From assembly GCA_016195405.1 (NCBI GenBank), contig JACPZP010000052.1:16835-80834 (forward strand): a stretch of DNA of 64,000 nt. Direction: 5' to 3'. Positions 29,780 to 38,263 of the stretch are shown one piece after another (the first letter of the stretch is position 1; each line of letters opens with the position of its first letter). The notes beneath the pieces are model-generated. The model was not told where the DNA came from. It did no database searches and saw only the letters and a program-made list of their open reading frames with translations. Position numbers and translations under genes: made by a program. Origin of the DNA: Planctomycetota bacterium. Its GTDB lineage: Bacteria; Planctomycetota; Planctomycetia; Gemmatales; Gemmataceae.

Positions 29780-30628
29780 TCACGCACGTCGAACAACTGC
29801 CTTTTTCTTCTGACGTTTCCATGCTTCCCAAGAGGCCTCGTCCCCATTCTGGCTTGTATTCCTCCAAACTTCCCAGGGAGCGTTTCCATTCGTGTATAGC
29901 TCCTCAAGCTGTTGCCGATCCTTGAACGTATCCATGCACGCCCAATATCCCGGGTGTTGATGCGCCAATAGTTGCTCTTCTTGAATAAGCCGCTGGAACG
30001 GCTGTTCAACCAACTCCTCGCCGTCTTGCATGTAATCAAAAAGCTCTTTCCGGAAAATGAAATACCCGCCGTTGATCAGAATTCCTGACGTTCCAATCGG
30101 ACGGATGACGCTGGCAAGATCTCCTGCGACCGAAACAACATGGTAACTCTGCGATGGCGTAACGGCCAGAAAGCTCCCGATCTTCCCGCGCTCGAGGAAG
30201 TGGTCGATGAATCCCGTAAGCGGCAGGTCCGTTAAACCATCGCTATAGTTCGCGAGGAACACGGATTCGCCGGCCAGGTACGGCTCAACGGCCTTTAGCC
30301 TTTGTCCAATGTTGGACTGGATCCCTGTATCGACGAACGTGATGTTCCAATCATGAATATCACTGTTCAGCAGCCTGAGCTTCTTGCCGCCATTCGAAAG
30401 AACGAAGTTGTTCGAAACGCACTCGTCGTAATGCAGGAAATAGTTCTTGATGGCGTCGCCCTTGTAGCCGAGGCAGAGGATAAAATCCTTGTGCCCGTAA
30501 TGGGCGTAGTATTTCATCACGTGCCACAAGAGCGGCCGGTAGCCAATCGGAACCATCGGCTTCGGGATCGAGTCCGAATACTCGCGGATCCGCATGCCCA
30601 TTCCGCCGCAAAAAAGAACGACTTTCAT
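29780..30628 (-). CDS. Sugar-1-phosphate nucleotidyltransferase, RfbF-like (glucose-1-phosphate cytidylyltransferase family)
   Basis: From ATG 30628 the 282-aa protein begins MKVVLFCGGMGMRIREYSD, the nucleotidyltransferase signature (GGxGxR), followed by PKPMVPIGYRPLLWHVMKYYAHYG and ICLGYKGDAIKNYF-like residues. These closely follow RfbF, which makes CDP-glucose from glucose-1-phosphate and CTP. VFLANYSDGLTD holds the metal-binding Asp. If the assignment holds, the locus builds CDP-activated deoxysugars, but no 4,6-dehydratase (RfbG) was recognised in the window. The start ATG overlaps the SDR stop as ATGA. A longer frame from 30673 adds unrelated residues. CDP specificity is inferred from overall similarity only. 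Confidence 0.88.
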   Translation of the reverse strand: MKVVLFCGGMGMRIREYSDSIPKPMVPIGYRPLLWHVMKYYAHYGHKDFILCLGYKGDAIKNYFLHYDECVSNNFVLSNGGKKLRLLNSDIHDWNITFVDTGIQSNIGQRLKAVEPYLAGESVFLANYSDGLTDLPLTGFIDHFLERGKIGSFLAVTPSQSYHVVSVAGDLASVIRPIGTSGILINGGYFIFRKELFDYMQDGEELVEQPFQRLIQEEQLLAHQHPGYWACMDTFKDRQQLEELYTNGNAPWEVWRNTSQNGDEASWEAWKRQKKKAVVRRA

Positions 30629-31539
30629 GGTCTTTGCCCTTCGCGCGAGTGTTTGAGGTTCTCCTGAAACCACCTAACGGTATTGGCCAAGCCTTGGTCC
30701 AATGAAGTTCTCGGTTCCCAGCCAAGTCTTTCTTTCGCGTAGGCTGTATTGGCGGCCCAAACGCGTTCGAAAGGCCTGTCCGCAACGGCGCCAAACAACG
30801 GTTCGACGCGTGGATCAATCGCAGTCACAAGCTTTTGGACAACTTCACGCGTCGACGTCAACGTGCCCGAACCCAGATCGATCGTGCACCCCTCTACTGC
30901 GGGTTGAGAAGCGGCGGACACAAAGCCGTCGATCACGTCATCGACATAAACCCAATCGGCTTGCCAGTTGCCGCTGGACAAGCGAGGCTGACTTCCCCGA
31001 AGCAGCGACCGGATGACGTGCGGTAATAGTTTGTCTTTGTTTTGCCGTGGTCCGTAGGTCATGAAAGGGCGCAGGATGACGACGGGCGTTTCGTAAAGTC
31101 GGTGAAACATTCGAGCATAAACCGAGCCCATCCATTTAGCGGCTGCGTAGGGAGAGCTTGGCGCCGATTCTCCGCAAGTTGGATCGGGCTCTGTGAGCGA
31201 TCCGGTAAGCACGACGCGCTGGCAGCCAATATGGGTCGCCGCTGCAAGCACATGCACGGTGCTTCCAGCCAGGCTGTTAAAAGTCGGGAGGACGAGTTCC
31301 AACTCTGCTGCGGCGGTGACCTGTCCGGAAAGATGGAAGATCACCTCGGGCTTGATCTCTCTAAAGAGTCTGTGAACCGACTCAAACTCGGTCAACGGGC
31401 ACTGATGCCAACGCACGCTGGCATGGTCGCTGCTTCGCTTGGTCCGGGAGACGGCGTGCACCTCTGCGCCGTGCTTTAGTAGCCGCTCACAAAGATGGGA
31501 ACCGAGAAATCCGCTAGCGCCCGTTATTAGGGTTTTCAT
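30625..31539 (-). CDS. NAD(P)-dependent epimerase/reductase (extended SDR)
   Basis: The 304-aa protein begins MKTLITGASGFLGSHLCERLL, an extended-SDR Rossmann motif. It has IFHLSGQVTAAAE, VVLTGSLTEPDP and the catalytic Tyr-Lys pair in SPYAAAKWMGS. The DWVYVDDVIDGFV motif is typical of GDP- and CDP-sugar epimerases and reductases. The TDE triad of 4,6-dehydratases is absent, so it is more likely a 4-reductase or epimerase acting after dehydration. It forms an ATGA overlap with the RfbF-like gene downstream. The PhyH-like gene ends 51 bases upstream. The substrate is inferred from context only. Confidence 0.9.
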   Translation of the reverse strand: MKTLITGASGFLGSHLCERLLKHGAEVHAVSRTKRSSDHASVRWHQCPLTEFESVHRLFREIKPEVIFHLSGQVTAAAELELVLPTFNSLAGSTVHVLAAATHIGCQRVVLTGSLTEPDPTCGESAPSSPYAAAKWMGSVYARMFHRLYETPVVILRPFMTYGPRQNKDKLLPHVIRSLLRGSQPRLSSGNWQADWVYVDDVIDGFVSAASQPAVEGCTIDLGSGTLTSTREVVQKLVTAIDPRVEPLFGAVADRPFERVWAANTAYAKERLGWEPRTSLDQGLANTVRWFQENLKHSREGQRP

Positions 31540-31590
31540 GAGTGGACTGAAAGATACGGAGGGTTCGGCCGGCTAACTGCATTTGGGAGG

Positions 31591-32553
31591 TTACTTCGGC
31601 GAATGAACACTCCGCGCATTTTCAATCGTCGACGTGGACATTTCTGGTTGGAAAATAAGTTCCCCGTCCTCGGGTGGGTGCTCGTCGTAAGCGGCAGGTA
31701 TTTCCTCAGCGAAGCGAACAAAGTCGCTGGCCCGCAGGAAATCTCTTAGCGTCGTCCCTGTGCATTCGGAATCGATGTTGGGCGCTCCCCGTCTTGCCAC
31801 GACGTCGTCGGTATGGACCGTTCGGAAATCGACGCTGAACCGCGTTTGCCCCGACGTATTCGGCACAGTTGAATGCATGCAGGCGCCGGAAAAAATGATG
31901 ATCCCGCCGGGCTCGCAGACCAGCCGGATCTGCGGTTCTAAATCCATGGGCACTTCGGCTTGGGGCTGTTTACGCGTATCGGTCTTGATCTGTTTTGCGG
32001 CCTCGCGCCGGCTCTCCTTATTCCAACGATAATAGTTGTAATCGCGGGAGCTGTTGCGAACCGGTTGAGTCCAGTATCTGGGATGAAACGCCATGGTGTT
32101 TTCCGGCTGAATCGCGTAAACCGGCATCCACCAATTCACTTGGCTTGGCGGGGCCGAGAACCATGTATCGCGGTGTGGATGAAAGGCATATGCCAATCCC
32201 GCGGAGAAGTAGTCGCCATGAGTCATTGTCCTGAGCCGCGGAACGTCGAAATAGGTTTCTTCGGCGACGGCGCCAAGCTCTGTGACGATTCCGCGGATAA
32301 GCTCCTTGCACCGAGGATGGTGGATGAATTTCGGTTTAAGAACCGCCAGGATTTCGGCGTACTTCTCGGCAGGTAGAGCGTACTGCGCTGTTTGAGGATC
32401 ATGAGGAGCAAACGCTTCTTGTGCCAACTCTTGGGCAAACTTCGTCAATTCATGCGAACTTTTGGTCGGCGAATAGACAAAGAGGTGCCCTTGGTACAGT
32501 TGGGCGCGTCTGTCGTCATCACTCATTTTGGCATTCACAAAAACTGCGGTCAT
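31591..32553 (-). CDS. PhyH-like Fe(II)/2-oxoglutarate dioxygenase
   Basis: This 320-aa protein shows the facial-triad pattern of phytanoyl-CoA-hydroxylase-like dioxygenases. HRD lies in FHPHRDTWF (HxD), and the distal His and 2-oxoglutarate-binding Arg lie in CMHSTVPNTSGQTRFSVDFR. It probably hydroxylates or desaturates a small molecule or sugar derivative. Its position between DUF4910 and SDR genes of the sugar cassette suggests that a nucleotide-sugar or glycan building block is oxidised, which is unusual and untested. ATG 32553 overlaps the DUF4910 stop as ATGA. The C-terminal 60 residues are acidic and of unknown role. Confidence 0.8.
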   Translation of the reverse strand: MTAVFVNAKMSDDDRRAQLYQGHLFVYSPTKSSHELTKFAQELAQEAFAPHDPQTAQYALPAEKYAEILAVLKPKFIHHPRCKELIRGIVTELGAVAEETYFDVPRLRTMTHGDYFSAGLAYAFHPHRDTWFSAPPSQVNWWMPVYAIQPENTMAFHPRYWTQPVRNSSRDYNYYRWNKESRREAAKQIKTDTRKQPQAEVPMDLEPQIRLVCEPGGIIIFSGACMHSTVPNTSGQTRFSVDFRTVHTDDVVARRGAPNIDSECTGTTLRDFLRASDFVRFAEEIPAAYDEHPPEDGELIFQPEMSTSTIENARSVHSPK

Positions 32554-33887
32554 CTTCGCGTCCCTCCTCCATTTTCGGCAGGCGCCTGTTCAAATCGCTC
32601 CAACAATCGGAATTCCAGTAGTGTCTGAGCTGCTTGGTGCGTGAGGTCGAAATTCAAGCCAGAGCGTTCCGCCACGTCAAGCAACGTGTGGTTTCCGTCT
32701 GACATATTGAGTACCCAAAGCATGGCCAATTCCGCCTTGCCCGCGTCAGCCAGCCCGCCCAATGCGCGGTATAAGCCGCGCTTGCCTAATTGCGGTTCGC
32801 ACTTTGGATTCAGATTCTTGTAACAGGCGTTGCTCTCTAGGATCCGGATCACCGACAAGTAAACGGACAACGTCTGCGCCAGGGCGTCGGGTCGAATGAG
32901 ATCAAGATTGTCAGCAGACGTGTGATACTCTGGAAAGCGGCCATGCGGCGTGCGCGTAAGGCTTCCTACCGGTAGATCGAACCCCGGCGAACAATACTGT
33001 CGCTCGTCGTAGCCATACGGTGAAAAGTCGAGGACTTCGAAAGGCTGCCCCGAGTGACGCAGAGCGTGGATTGCTGCACGATCAACTTCCGCGTCGCCTC
33101 GGCGCGACCGCTTGTAATGGAAGTTCCCCGGATCGCCGACACAAGCCGCTACCAGGCCATGGCGAATTCGCGCCGCCTTGGCCTCATTGAGCGCCAACCA
33201 TGCGATCGAGCCGATGGTCCCTGGGATGAACAGGAAACGGTATGAGTACTCCAGAGAGGCGCCGGAAAGCAGTTGGGCCAACTGCGTTACCATGGCCACG
33301 CCGGAGAGATTGTCATTGCAGAGCGACGGATGGCAGGTGTGGCACGAAAGCAGAATTTCGTCGGTGCGCTTCCCCCGCAAGTAAAACTCACCGAAGGTGA
33401 GGGATCCGTCTTCGAGTTGTGATTCGACGCAAACCTCGTATTCGCCGTCCTGCCACTGCATGAGGTCATTGTGCGCCAGACAGAAGCCCCAATTCTCCTT
33501 GTAGTAGGAGGTGCGGTATGGAACCCAGTCGGGGCGGTCGGGAAGCGTGTGCAAATGCTCGCGCAGATCCGCGAGCGCCATCCTACGGTGAACCGGAACG
33601 CTATAATTGACGACGTGGAGGTTCGACTTCTGGAAGTCGATCACTCGCTTACCCGTTCGGTCCTTTACCCACGCGTCTCGAATGTTCCACTCCTTGGGAA
33701 CGGTCCAGTCGAAAACCTGCGTGCCGCTCCGCACTTCGTGAATCTCAAGCGGAATGTGAGAGCGAATCCGGCGCAAGGTCTCGCGAATACCTTCGCCGGT
33801 AATGCTGCGGCAAATGGGATAGAGTTCGGCGCAGAGTGCGTACATGCGCTCGCCGACGACTCGGGCATCTATATCGGTGAAGCTCAT
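32550..33887 (-). CDS. DUF4910 aminopeptidase-like protein
   Basis: The 445-aa protein carries the DUF4910 signature: SCHTCHPSLCNDNLSGVAM, a zinc-binding M28-like pattern, plus VGDPGNFHYKRS, SPYGYDERQYCSPG and PEYHTSADNLDLI, in which His and Asp/Glu are likely metal ligands. A C-terminal winged-helix-like segment (HTLLDVAERSG ... LTHQAAQTLLE) follows. Members are often encoded in glycan clusters, and their substrate is unknown; hydrolysis of an amide bond in a modified sugar is possible. The start at ATG 33887 overlaps the RfbC stop as ATGA, and its own stop overlaps the dioxygenase ATG, forming a coupled chain. The longer upstream frame is unlikely. Confidence 0.85.
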   Translation of the reverse strand: MSFTDIDARVVGERMYALCAELYPICRSITGEGIRETLRRIRSHIPLEIHEVRSGTQVFDWTVPKEWNIRDAWVKDRTGKRVIDFQKSNLHVVNYSVPVHRRMALADLREHLHTLPDRPDWVPYRTSYYKENWGFCLAHNDLMQWQDGEYEVCVESQLEDGSLTFGEFYLRGKRTDEILLSCHTCHPSLCNDNLSGVAMVTQLAQLLSGASLEYSYRFLFIPGTIGSIAWLALNEAKAARIRHGLVAACVGDPGNFHYKRSRRGDAEVDRAAIHALRHSGQPFEVLDFSPYGYDERQYCSPGFDLPVGSLTRTPHGRFPEYHTSADNLDLIRPDALAQTLSVYLSVIRILESNACYKNLNPKCEPQLGKRGLYRALGGLADAGKAELAMLWVLNMSDGNHTLLDVAERSGLNFDLTHQAAQTLLEFRLLERFEQAPAENGGGTRR

Positions 33888-34438
33888 GTGCCGGCGTGTG
33901 CCAAGGCGTGAGGATCGAAGGACGGCCATGAACGGTCGGCGTCCGAAATACTTGTGACGGCAAGCGGCCAGTCGATGCCGAACGCTGGGTCGTCGTGCCG
34001 AAGGCCCCTGGAATGCTCGGAGGAATAATACTCCGACATTAGGTACAGCACTTCAGCATCGTCTGTGAGGGATTGAAACCCGTGCGCGCATCCTTCGGGA
34101 ATGAAGAGCATACGGTGGTTGTCGGCGTCAAGTTTCACCGCGGCCCATTTCAAAAAGCTGGGAGAGTTGGGCCGCACGTCGAGCACGACGTCGTAGATCG
34201 CACCTTTCGTGCACGAAACGATTTTCGCCTCCCCGTGAGGCTCCGCTTGAAAGTGCATTCCGCGAAGCGTGCCCTTATGAACGTTCTGAGAGATATTGAC
34301 CTGGACCATCCTAGCGTTCAATCCCTGCGCCTCGAATTCTCTCCGACACCACGCGCGGGCGAAAAAGCCGCGCTGGTCGGCGCGGCGCTCCAAGTCGATG
34401 AAAGGCGCGCCTTGAACGATGGTGTTAGTGAAAATCAT
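33884..34438 (-). CDS. rfbC: dTDP-4-dehydrorhamnose 3,5-epimerase-like protein
   Basis: This 184-aa protein matches RfbC. QRGFFARAW, NISQNVHKGTLRGMHFQ and HGEAKIVSC include the catalytic His of the jelly-roll cupin, FIPEGCAHGFQSL holds a further active-site element, and YLMSEYYSSEHSRGLRHDDP with FGIDWPL follows. The family epimerises C3 and C5 of 4-keto-6-deoxy nucleotide sugars. Since RfbF-like and C-methyltransferase genes are nearby, the substrate may be a CDP- or dTDP-linked keto sugar. ATG 34438 gives the family-typical MIFTNT start; a TTG at 34453 that overlaps the previous stop is the alternative. No RfbA, RfbB or RfbD genes lie in the window. Confidence 0.93.
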   Translation of the reverse strand: MIFTNTIVQGAPFIDLERRADQRGFFARAWCRREFEAQGLNARMVQVNISQNVHKGTLRGMHFQAEPHGEAKIVSCTKGAIYDVVLDVRPNSPSFLKWAAVKLDADNHRMLFIPEGCAHGFQSLTDDAEVLYLMSEYYSSEHSRGLRHDDPAFGIDWPLAVTSISDADRSWPSFDPHALAHAGT

Positions 34439-34449
34439 GTTGGCGCTGC

Positions 34450-35649
34450 TCAAACTTGCGACGTCTGGGTCCGCTGAAGGGAGTCCCTTTGGTGAACTCT
34501 CTCAGGCTGACACACAATCGGAAGCGCCGAATCGCCGTTTGAGCCATTCGCCGTCATGATGGCCAGCTTCGTTCGTTCGTGCGTCCCGGCGTCCATCAAA
34601 GCGGGCTCATAGACACGCTCAAGCCAGATCTCGCGCCAATAAGAGTAAATGGCGCGCTGACAGTTGAGCCGGCACTTCGCGTATTCCCCTTGGCAGACGA
34701 CGCCTTCCAGCATGATGCAGGGCTGCTTCATATGCCGCATGTTGCCGGTCGCTTCGTGGATGATTTTAGTGACCGATTTGTGGACTCTAAACAAGCGTCC
34801 GCAGTAGGGCGCCATTTCCTCGACATCGAAGCTTAGACCGCGATTGCGCGAGGATTGATCGATGGTTTTTTCAATTTCCGATTGGGGCTTTATGCGAACG
34901 AGTTCACCGGGCTGTAGGTTAAGCCGCTCGGAGGGTGTCGTCGCGCCGCGCGTGATTTTGGCGTTCAGTGAAGGCAACGTGCGCCCAGCGAGCACGCGGT
35001 GCATCCAGTTGGCAAAGCGCTGAAAAAGGTTGTACCCGAAAGGCGTTCGCGGCAGAAACCAGCGGATTGAGGCCAGCCAGAGCACTCGAAACACCCGACC
35101 GACTGAACAATTCCGCGTCAAGACGTCGAATACATATTGGCGCGGATCCCACCAGGCCAATGGTTCTGATGCATCAAAAAGCCTGGTAGCTTGGCACGAA
35201 TAGGGACGATCGGCGTCATCCAAGTCAGAAGTAAGTCGAGTATTGGCGAGAAGATGCATTTCGGTGCAGCCACTCGCGGCATTGGTGGTCGCGTGAAACC
35301 CTGGGGTTTGCGGAAGGCGCCTGCTGCTTCCAACGCGTTTCAACCAGGCATCTTTCCAAAACAAGTTGCACTCGGCCTCGCAATGACCGTGAGCCGATCC
35401 ATCGCATCGTAATCCGGCGAGATGAACTGTTGCCTGCAGGCGCCGGTTTTTCCAGGTCTGGCGGGCGGTATCACATGCCTTGTGAGCTACCGCGCTCACA
35501 CGGAAATGCCGGCCGCAATACGGTAGCATCTCCGGCATGAAGGGCATACCGTCAAGGCAGCCGTCCTCGTCCAACGTGGCCAGGACCTCTTCCTTGCTGC
35601 GAACCTCGATAAGGTCGCCGGCACGAAATTGGGAAAGACTCCAAGTCAT
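34450..35649 (-). CDS. Unknown protein with duplicated Cys-rich domain
   Basis: I do not recognise a named family. The 399-aa protein contains two homologous domains of about 95 residues. In the 399-aa numbering they are residues 10-105 (GDLIEVRSKEEVLATLD, PYCGRHFRV, LRCDG, HCEAECNLFWKDAWL) and about 250-350 (GELVRIKPQSEIEKTID, PYCGRLFRV, VVCQG, CRLNCQRAIYSYWREIWL). Each has a conserved Cys after PY, a Cys before [DQ]G, and a final C-x3-C group before an aromatic-rich WK/WR helix. This could bind metal or form disulfides. The first beta-strand pattern suggests a small barrel. A less similar linker of about 145 residues separates them. It sits between rfbC and the C-methyltransferase, so a role in sugar modification or its regulation is likely. 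Confidence 0.75.
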   Translation of the reverse strand: MTWSLSQFRAGDLIEVRSKEEVLATLDEDGCLDGMPFMPEMLPYCGRHFRVSAVAHKACDTARQTWKNRRLQATVHLAGLRCDGSAHGHCEAECNLFWKDAWLKRVGSSRRLPQTPGFHATTNAASGCTEMHLLANTRLTSDLDDADRPYSCQATRLFDASEPLAWWDPRQYVFDVLTRNCSVGRVFRVLWLASIRWFLPRTPFGYNLFQRFANWMHRVLAGRTLPSLNAKITRGATTPSERLNLQPGELVRIKPQSEIEKTIDQSSRNRGLSFDVEEMAPYCGRLFRVHKSVTKIIHEATGNMRHMKQPCIMLEGVVCQGEYAKCRLNCQRAIYSYWREIWLERVYEPALMDAGTHERTKLAIMTANGSNGDSALPIVCQPERVHQRDSLQRTQTSQV

Positions 35650-35732
35650 GAACAGCCTTCTGAACTCTCGTTGCAAGAAGCGCAAGCATTATCGGAAACG
35701 CGTTCTTCGTTTCGGCAACATATCGGGAACGG

Positions 35733-36989
35733 TCAGTCGTAAATGCGGACTTCGGGGATGGGGACGACGAACTTCCCGCCCCAGGCGCGAATGTACGCCG
35801 TCTGTTCCAAGATTTCAGCCTTCAGGTTCCAGGGTAGGATTAGCACGTAATCGGGCTTCGTTTCCTTAATCTTGTCAGGGTGATGGACCGGAATGTGGGT
35901 TCCCGGCAAGAATTTGCCCTGCTTGTGAGGACTACGGTCCACGGTGTAATCGAGAAAGTCCGTGCGGATGCCGCAGTAGTTTAGCAGCGTGTTTCCTTTT
36001 CCCGGCGCTCCGTAGCCGGCAATCGACTTCCCATCGCGTTTCGCCTTGATCAAGAATGACAGGAGCTTGCGTTTCGTTTCCTTAACCTGCTCGCCAAATG
36101 AGGTATAACTTTCGAGTCGATTGAAGCCGGCGCCGGACTCGCGAGCCAGCATTTCCCGCACGCGCTCTTCGACCGGTTTCGAGGCGTCGGCGGCGTGGCG
36201 GGCATAGAGCCGGAGCGATCCGCCGTGGGTCGGCAACTCTTCAACGTCGAAAACCGTCAAGCCGTGAGCGGCAAAAAGGTGGACCGTCGTGGTGAGCGAG
36301 AAATACGAAAAGTGTTCGTGATAGATTTGGTCGAATTGATTGCCCTGCATCGTCCTCATCAAATGAGGAAACTCTACGGTAATGACGCCACGGGGATTGA
36401 GAAGCATTTGCATTCCGCGCACGAAATCGTTGAGATCCGGCACCTGGGCGAGTACGTTGTTCCCCACCAGAAGGTCAGCCCGTCGCCCTTCCGCGCACAT
36501 CGTGTTGGCGGTGTTCGTCCCAAAGAACTCGACAAGGGTTGGCACGCCCTTCTCGATCGCCGCCTTGGCGACGTTGGCGGCCGGCTCAACTCCCAGAACC
36601 GGAATGCCGCGAGCCACGAAGTGCTGCAACAAGTAGCCGTCGTTGCTGGCAAGCTCGACCACGTGGCTATTGCCGCTCAAATGGAACCGTTTCACCATCT
36701 GCTCGGCATAGACGCGAGCATGTTCGACCCAGCTATCCGAATAGGAAGAGAAGTACGCGTAATCGCTGAAGATGTGCTCGGCGCTGACGTAGGCCTCGAG
36801 CTGGACCAGAAAGCACTCGCCGCAAACGTACACGTGCAGCGGGTAGAACGGCTCCATCTGGCTGCGTTGGTCACTGGACAAGTAGCTCTCGCAGAGCGGG
36901 GACATGCCCAGGTTGACAAACGTCTGGCTCAACGGCGCCTCGCAAAACCGGCACGGCGGGCGGCGGACCGTTGTTGTCTGATGAACCAT
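35733..36989 (-). CDS. Sugar C-methyltransferase, NovU/TylCIII-like (SAM-dependent)
   Basis: From ATG 36989 the 418-aa protein has an N-terminal zinc-binding region CRFCEAPLSQTFVNLG ... PLHVYVCGECFLVQL. A SAM-binding core follows with VVELASNDGYLLQHF and GVEPAANVAKAA, then YHEHFSYFSL. The C-terminal domain, with GYGAPGKGNTLLNYCGI and PWNLKAEI, is typical of NDP-sugar C-3 methyltransferases such as TylCIII and NovU. It would install a branched methyl on a 4-keto-deoxy sugar, which fits with RfbC and the RfbF-like enzyme. ATG 36989 replaces a much longer frame extending into the permease gene, whose extra residues are low in similarity and shadow that gene. It lies 59 bases after the permease. 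Confidence 0.95.
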   Translation of the reverse strand: MVHQTTTVRRPPCRFCEAPLSQTFVNLGMSPLCESYLSSDQRSQMEPFYPLHVYVCGECFLVQLEAYVSAEHIFSDYAYFSSYSDSWVEHARVYAEQMVKRFHLSGNSHVVELASNDGYLLQHFVARGIPVLGVEPAANVAKAAIEKGVPTLVEFFGTNTANTMCAEGRRADLLVGNNVLAQVPDLNDFVRGMQMLLNPRGVITVEFPHLMRTMQGNQFDQIYHEHFSYFSLTTTVHLFAAHGLTVFDVEELPTHGGSLRLYARHAADASKPVEERVREMLARESGAGFNRLESYTSFGEQVKETKRKLLSFLIKAKRDGKSIAGYGAPGKGNTLLNYCGIRTDFLDYTVDRSPHKQGKFLPGTHIPVHHPDKIKETKPDYVLILPWNLKAEILEQTAYIRAWGGKFVVPIPEVRIYD

Positions 36990-37048
36990 CGAGCACTTCC
37001 CAAGACGCAAAAAGCAGCACGACGTGCGAAAGCGGAAGGTCTCCGCCT

Positions 37049-37930
37049 TTAGATGACGTCGGCGAAGACGCGCTCGGTCCTCCGAAAGAGGATCACTCCA
37101 GTTGCAAACACGATCGCCGTCATCGTCAGAGACATGACGGTAAGCATCGGGTCGATCGCCTGGCCCGGAATCAAACAGGCCCGAAAGCCCTCCACGATGC
37201 CTGACAGAGGATTCAAAGCGACGAGAAACCAAAACCGGTCGGGGATGATCGTGATGGGGTAAATCACTGGAGTCACGAAAAGACCCAGCTGGATGAGGAA
37301 GGGAATGGCATATTTGATGTCGCGGTACGACACGTTCAAGGCCGACAGAATCAGGCTGGCTCCCGCAGTCAAAATGATCAGGGTTCCTAGAAAGAACGGG
37401 GCCAACAGCACTGTCCAATTTGGGTAAACTCCAAAGTAAGCCAGCACGAAAACCATGAACGCCAGACCGATTGCCAGGTCGATGAGCCCGCTCAGCGTGG
37501 CAGAGAGGGGAAGCGCCATTCGGGGAAAGTAGACCTTTGTGATGAGGCCTGAATTGCCGACGAGGCTTTGGCCGCCGTGGCTGATGACGGTGGAGAAATA
37601 GGTCCAGAGCACCAAGGCGCAAAAGGAGAAGACGGGATATGGAACATCATCGGTTGCGATGCCGGCGAGCCCGCCGAAAAAGAACGTAAACACAACCATG
37701 CCAAGCAAAGGTTGCAGGATCGCCCAAGCGGCGCCGAGTACAGCTTGTTTGTAGCGAACCTTGACGTCGCGCCACGCAAGGAAATAAACCAGTTCGCGAT
37801 ACCGCCAGAGCTCCGCGAGCCAGTTGGTGCTCAATGCGGGCGGATCTTCCGCAATTGATTCTTGGGCCCGCTCAGGGCCGACCGTGCGAAGAGGGTCGGG
37901 GGAAAGTGCACACTCCGTTATCGATGTCAT
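37049..37930 (-). CDS. ABC transporter permease, polysaccharide export (Wzm/TagG-like)
   Basis: The 293-aa protein has six membrane segments from about residue 60, preceded by the amphipathic ELVYFLAWRDVKVRYKQAVLG region that interacts with the ATPase in TagG/Wzm permeases. Other hallmarks are AAWAILQPLLGMVVF, WTYFSTVISHGGQSLVGNSGLI, VYFPRMALPLSA and NPLSGIVEGFRACL. It should form the export channel with the Wzt-like ATPase (18686-20080), carrying a finished lipid-linked polysaccharide across the inner membrane. The start ATG at 37930 has AAGG seven bases upstream. The gene follows a gene-free stretch and probably starts a sub-operon. Confidence 0.95.
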   Translation of the reverse strand: MTSITECALSPDPLRTVGPERAQESIAEDPPALSTNWLAELWRYRELVYFLAWRDVKVRYKQAVLGAAWAILQPLLGMVVFTFFFGGLAGIATDDVPYPVFSFCALVLWTYFSTVISHGGQSLVGNSGLITKVYFPRMALPLSATLSGLIDLAIGLAFMVFVLAYFGVYPNWTVLLAPFFLGTLIILTAGASLILSALNVSYRDIKYAIPFLIQLGLFVTPVIYPITIIPDRFWFLVALNPLSGIVEGFRACLIPGQAIDPMLTVMSLTMTAIVFATGVILFRRTERVFADVI

Positions 37931-38263
37931 TTCACAGCCTTTTTCCGGGCGGCAAAAACAAGAAATGCAACGTGCTCCAAAGAGGCGTAGAGCGCAGACT
38001 CCGTCCCCGTGGGTTTCGGGAAGCAGCCGAATGGGTTGGCAGCCATCGGACCGGATCCACCGTTGAAGCTAATGGAGCCAGGGGGGAAGGGGACGCGACG
38101 CCCGCTCACGCAATGGATGCATGCGGAGAATCCGATCCCGCGGGGGTTTGTTGAGGATGGAGCAAACGTCATACCTTGGATGGGAATAGTTCCAATATCG
38201 ACACAACACTAACAAAGATCTTCTCTTGTGGTAAGTATCGGCTAGACCAGCCAATGCGTAGCT
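37931..38263. other. Gene-free stretch upstream of the permease
   Basis: No convincing gene is seen. On the minus strand an 81-codon frame ends in an ATGA overlap with the permease start, but it is Pro/Ser/Gly-rich with no recognisable family, so I do not call it. A copy of a dispersed ~22-base sequence, GCGCAGACTCCGTCCCCGTG, lies at 37992-38011 (core). The region also adjoins the abnormal end of the TIGR03087-like gene, which suggests an old rearrangement. It may contain the promoter of the permease sub-operon, but no hexamers are convincing. Confidence 0.5.

Noticed and set aside
36195..37052. 285-codon plus-strand frame
   Set aside because: It is antisense to the C-methyltransferase, whose SAM and zinc motifs are clear.
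37927..38172. 81-codon minus-strand frame ending in an ATGA overlap with the permease
   Set aside because: The composition is unstructured and Pro/Gly/Ser-rich, with no family signal; the overlap alone is weak evidence.
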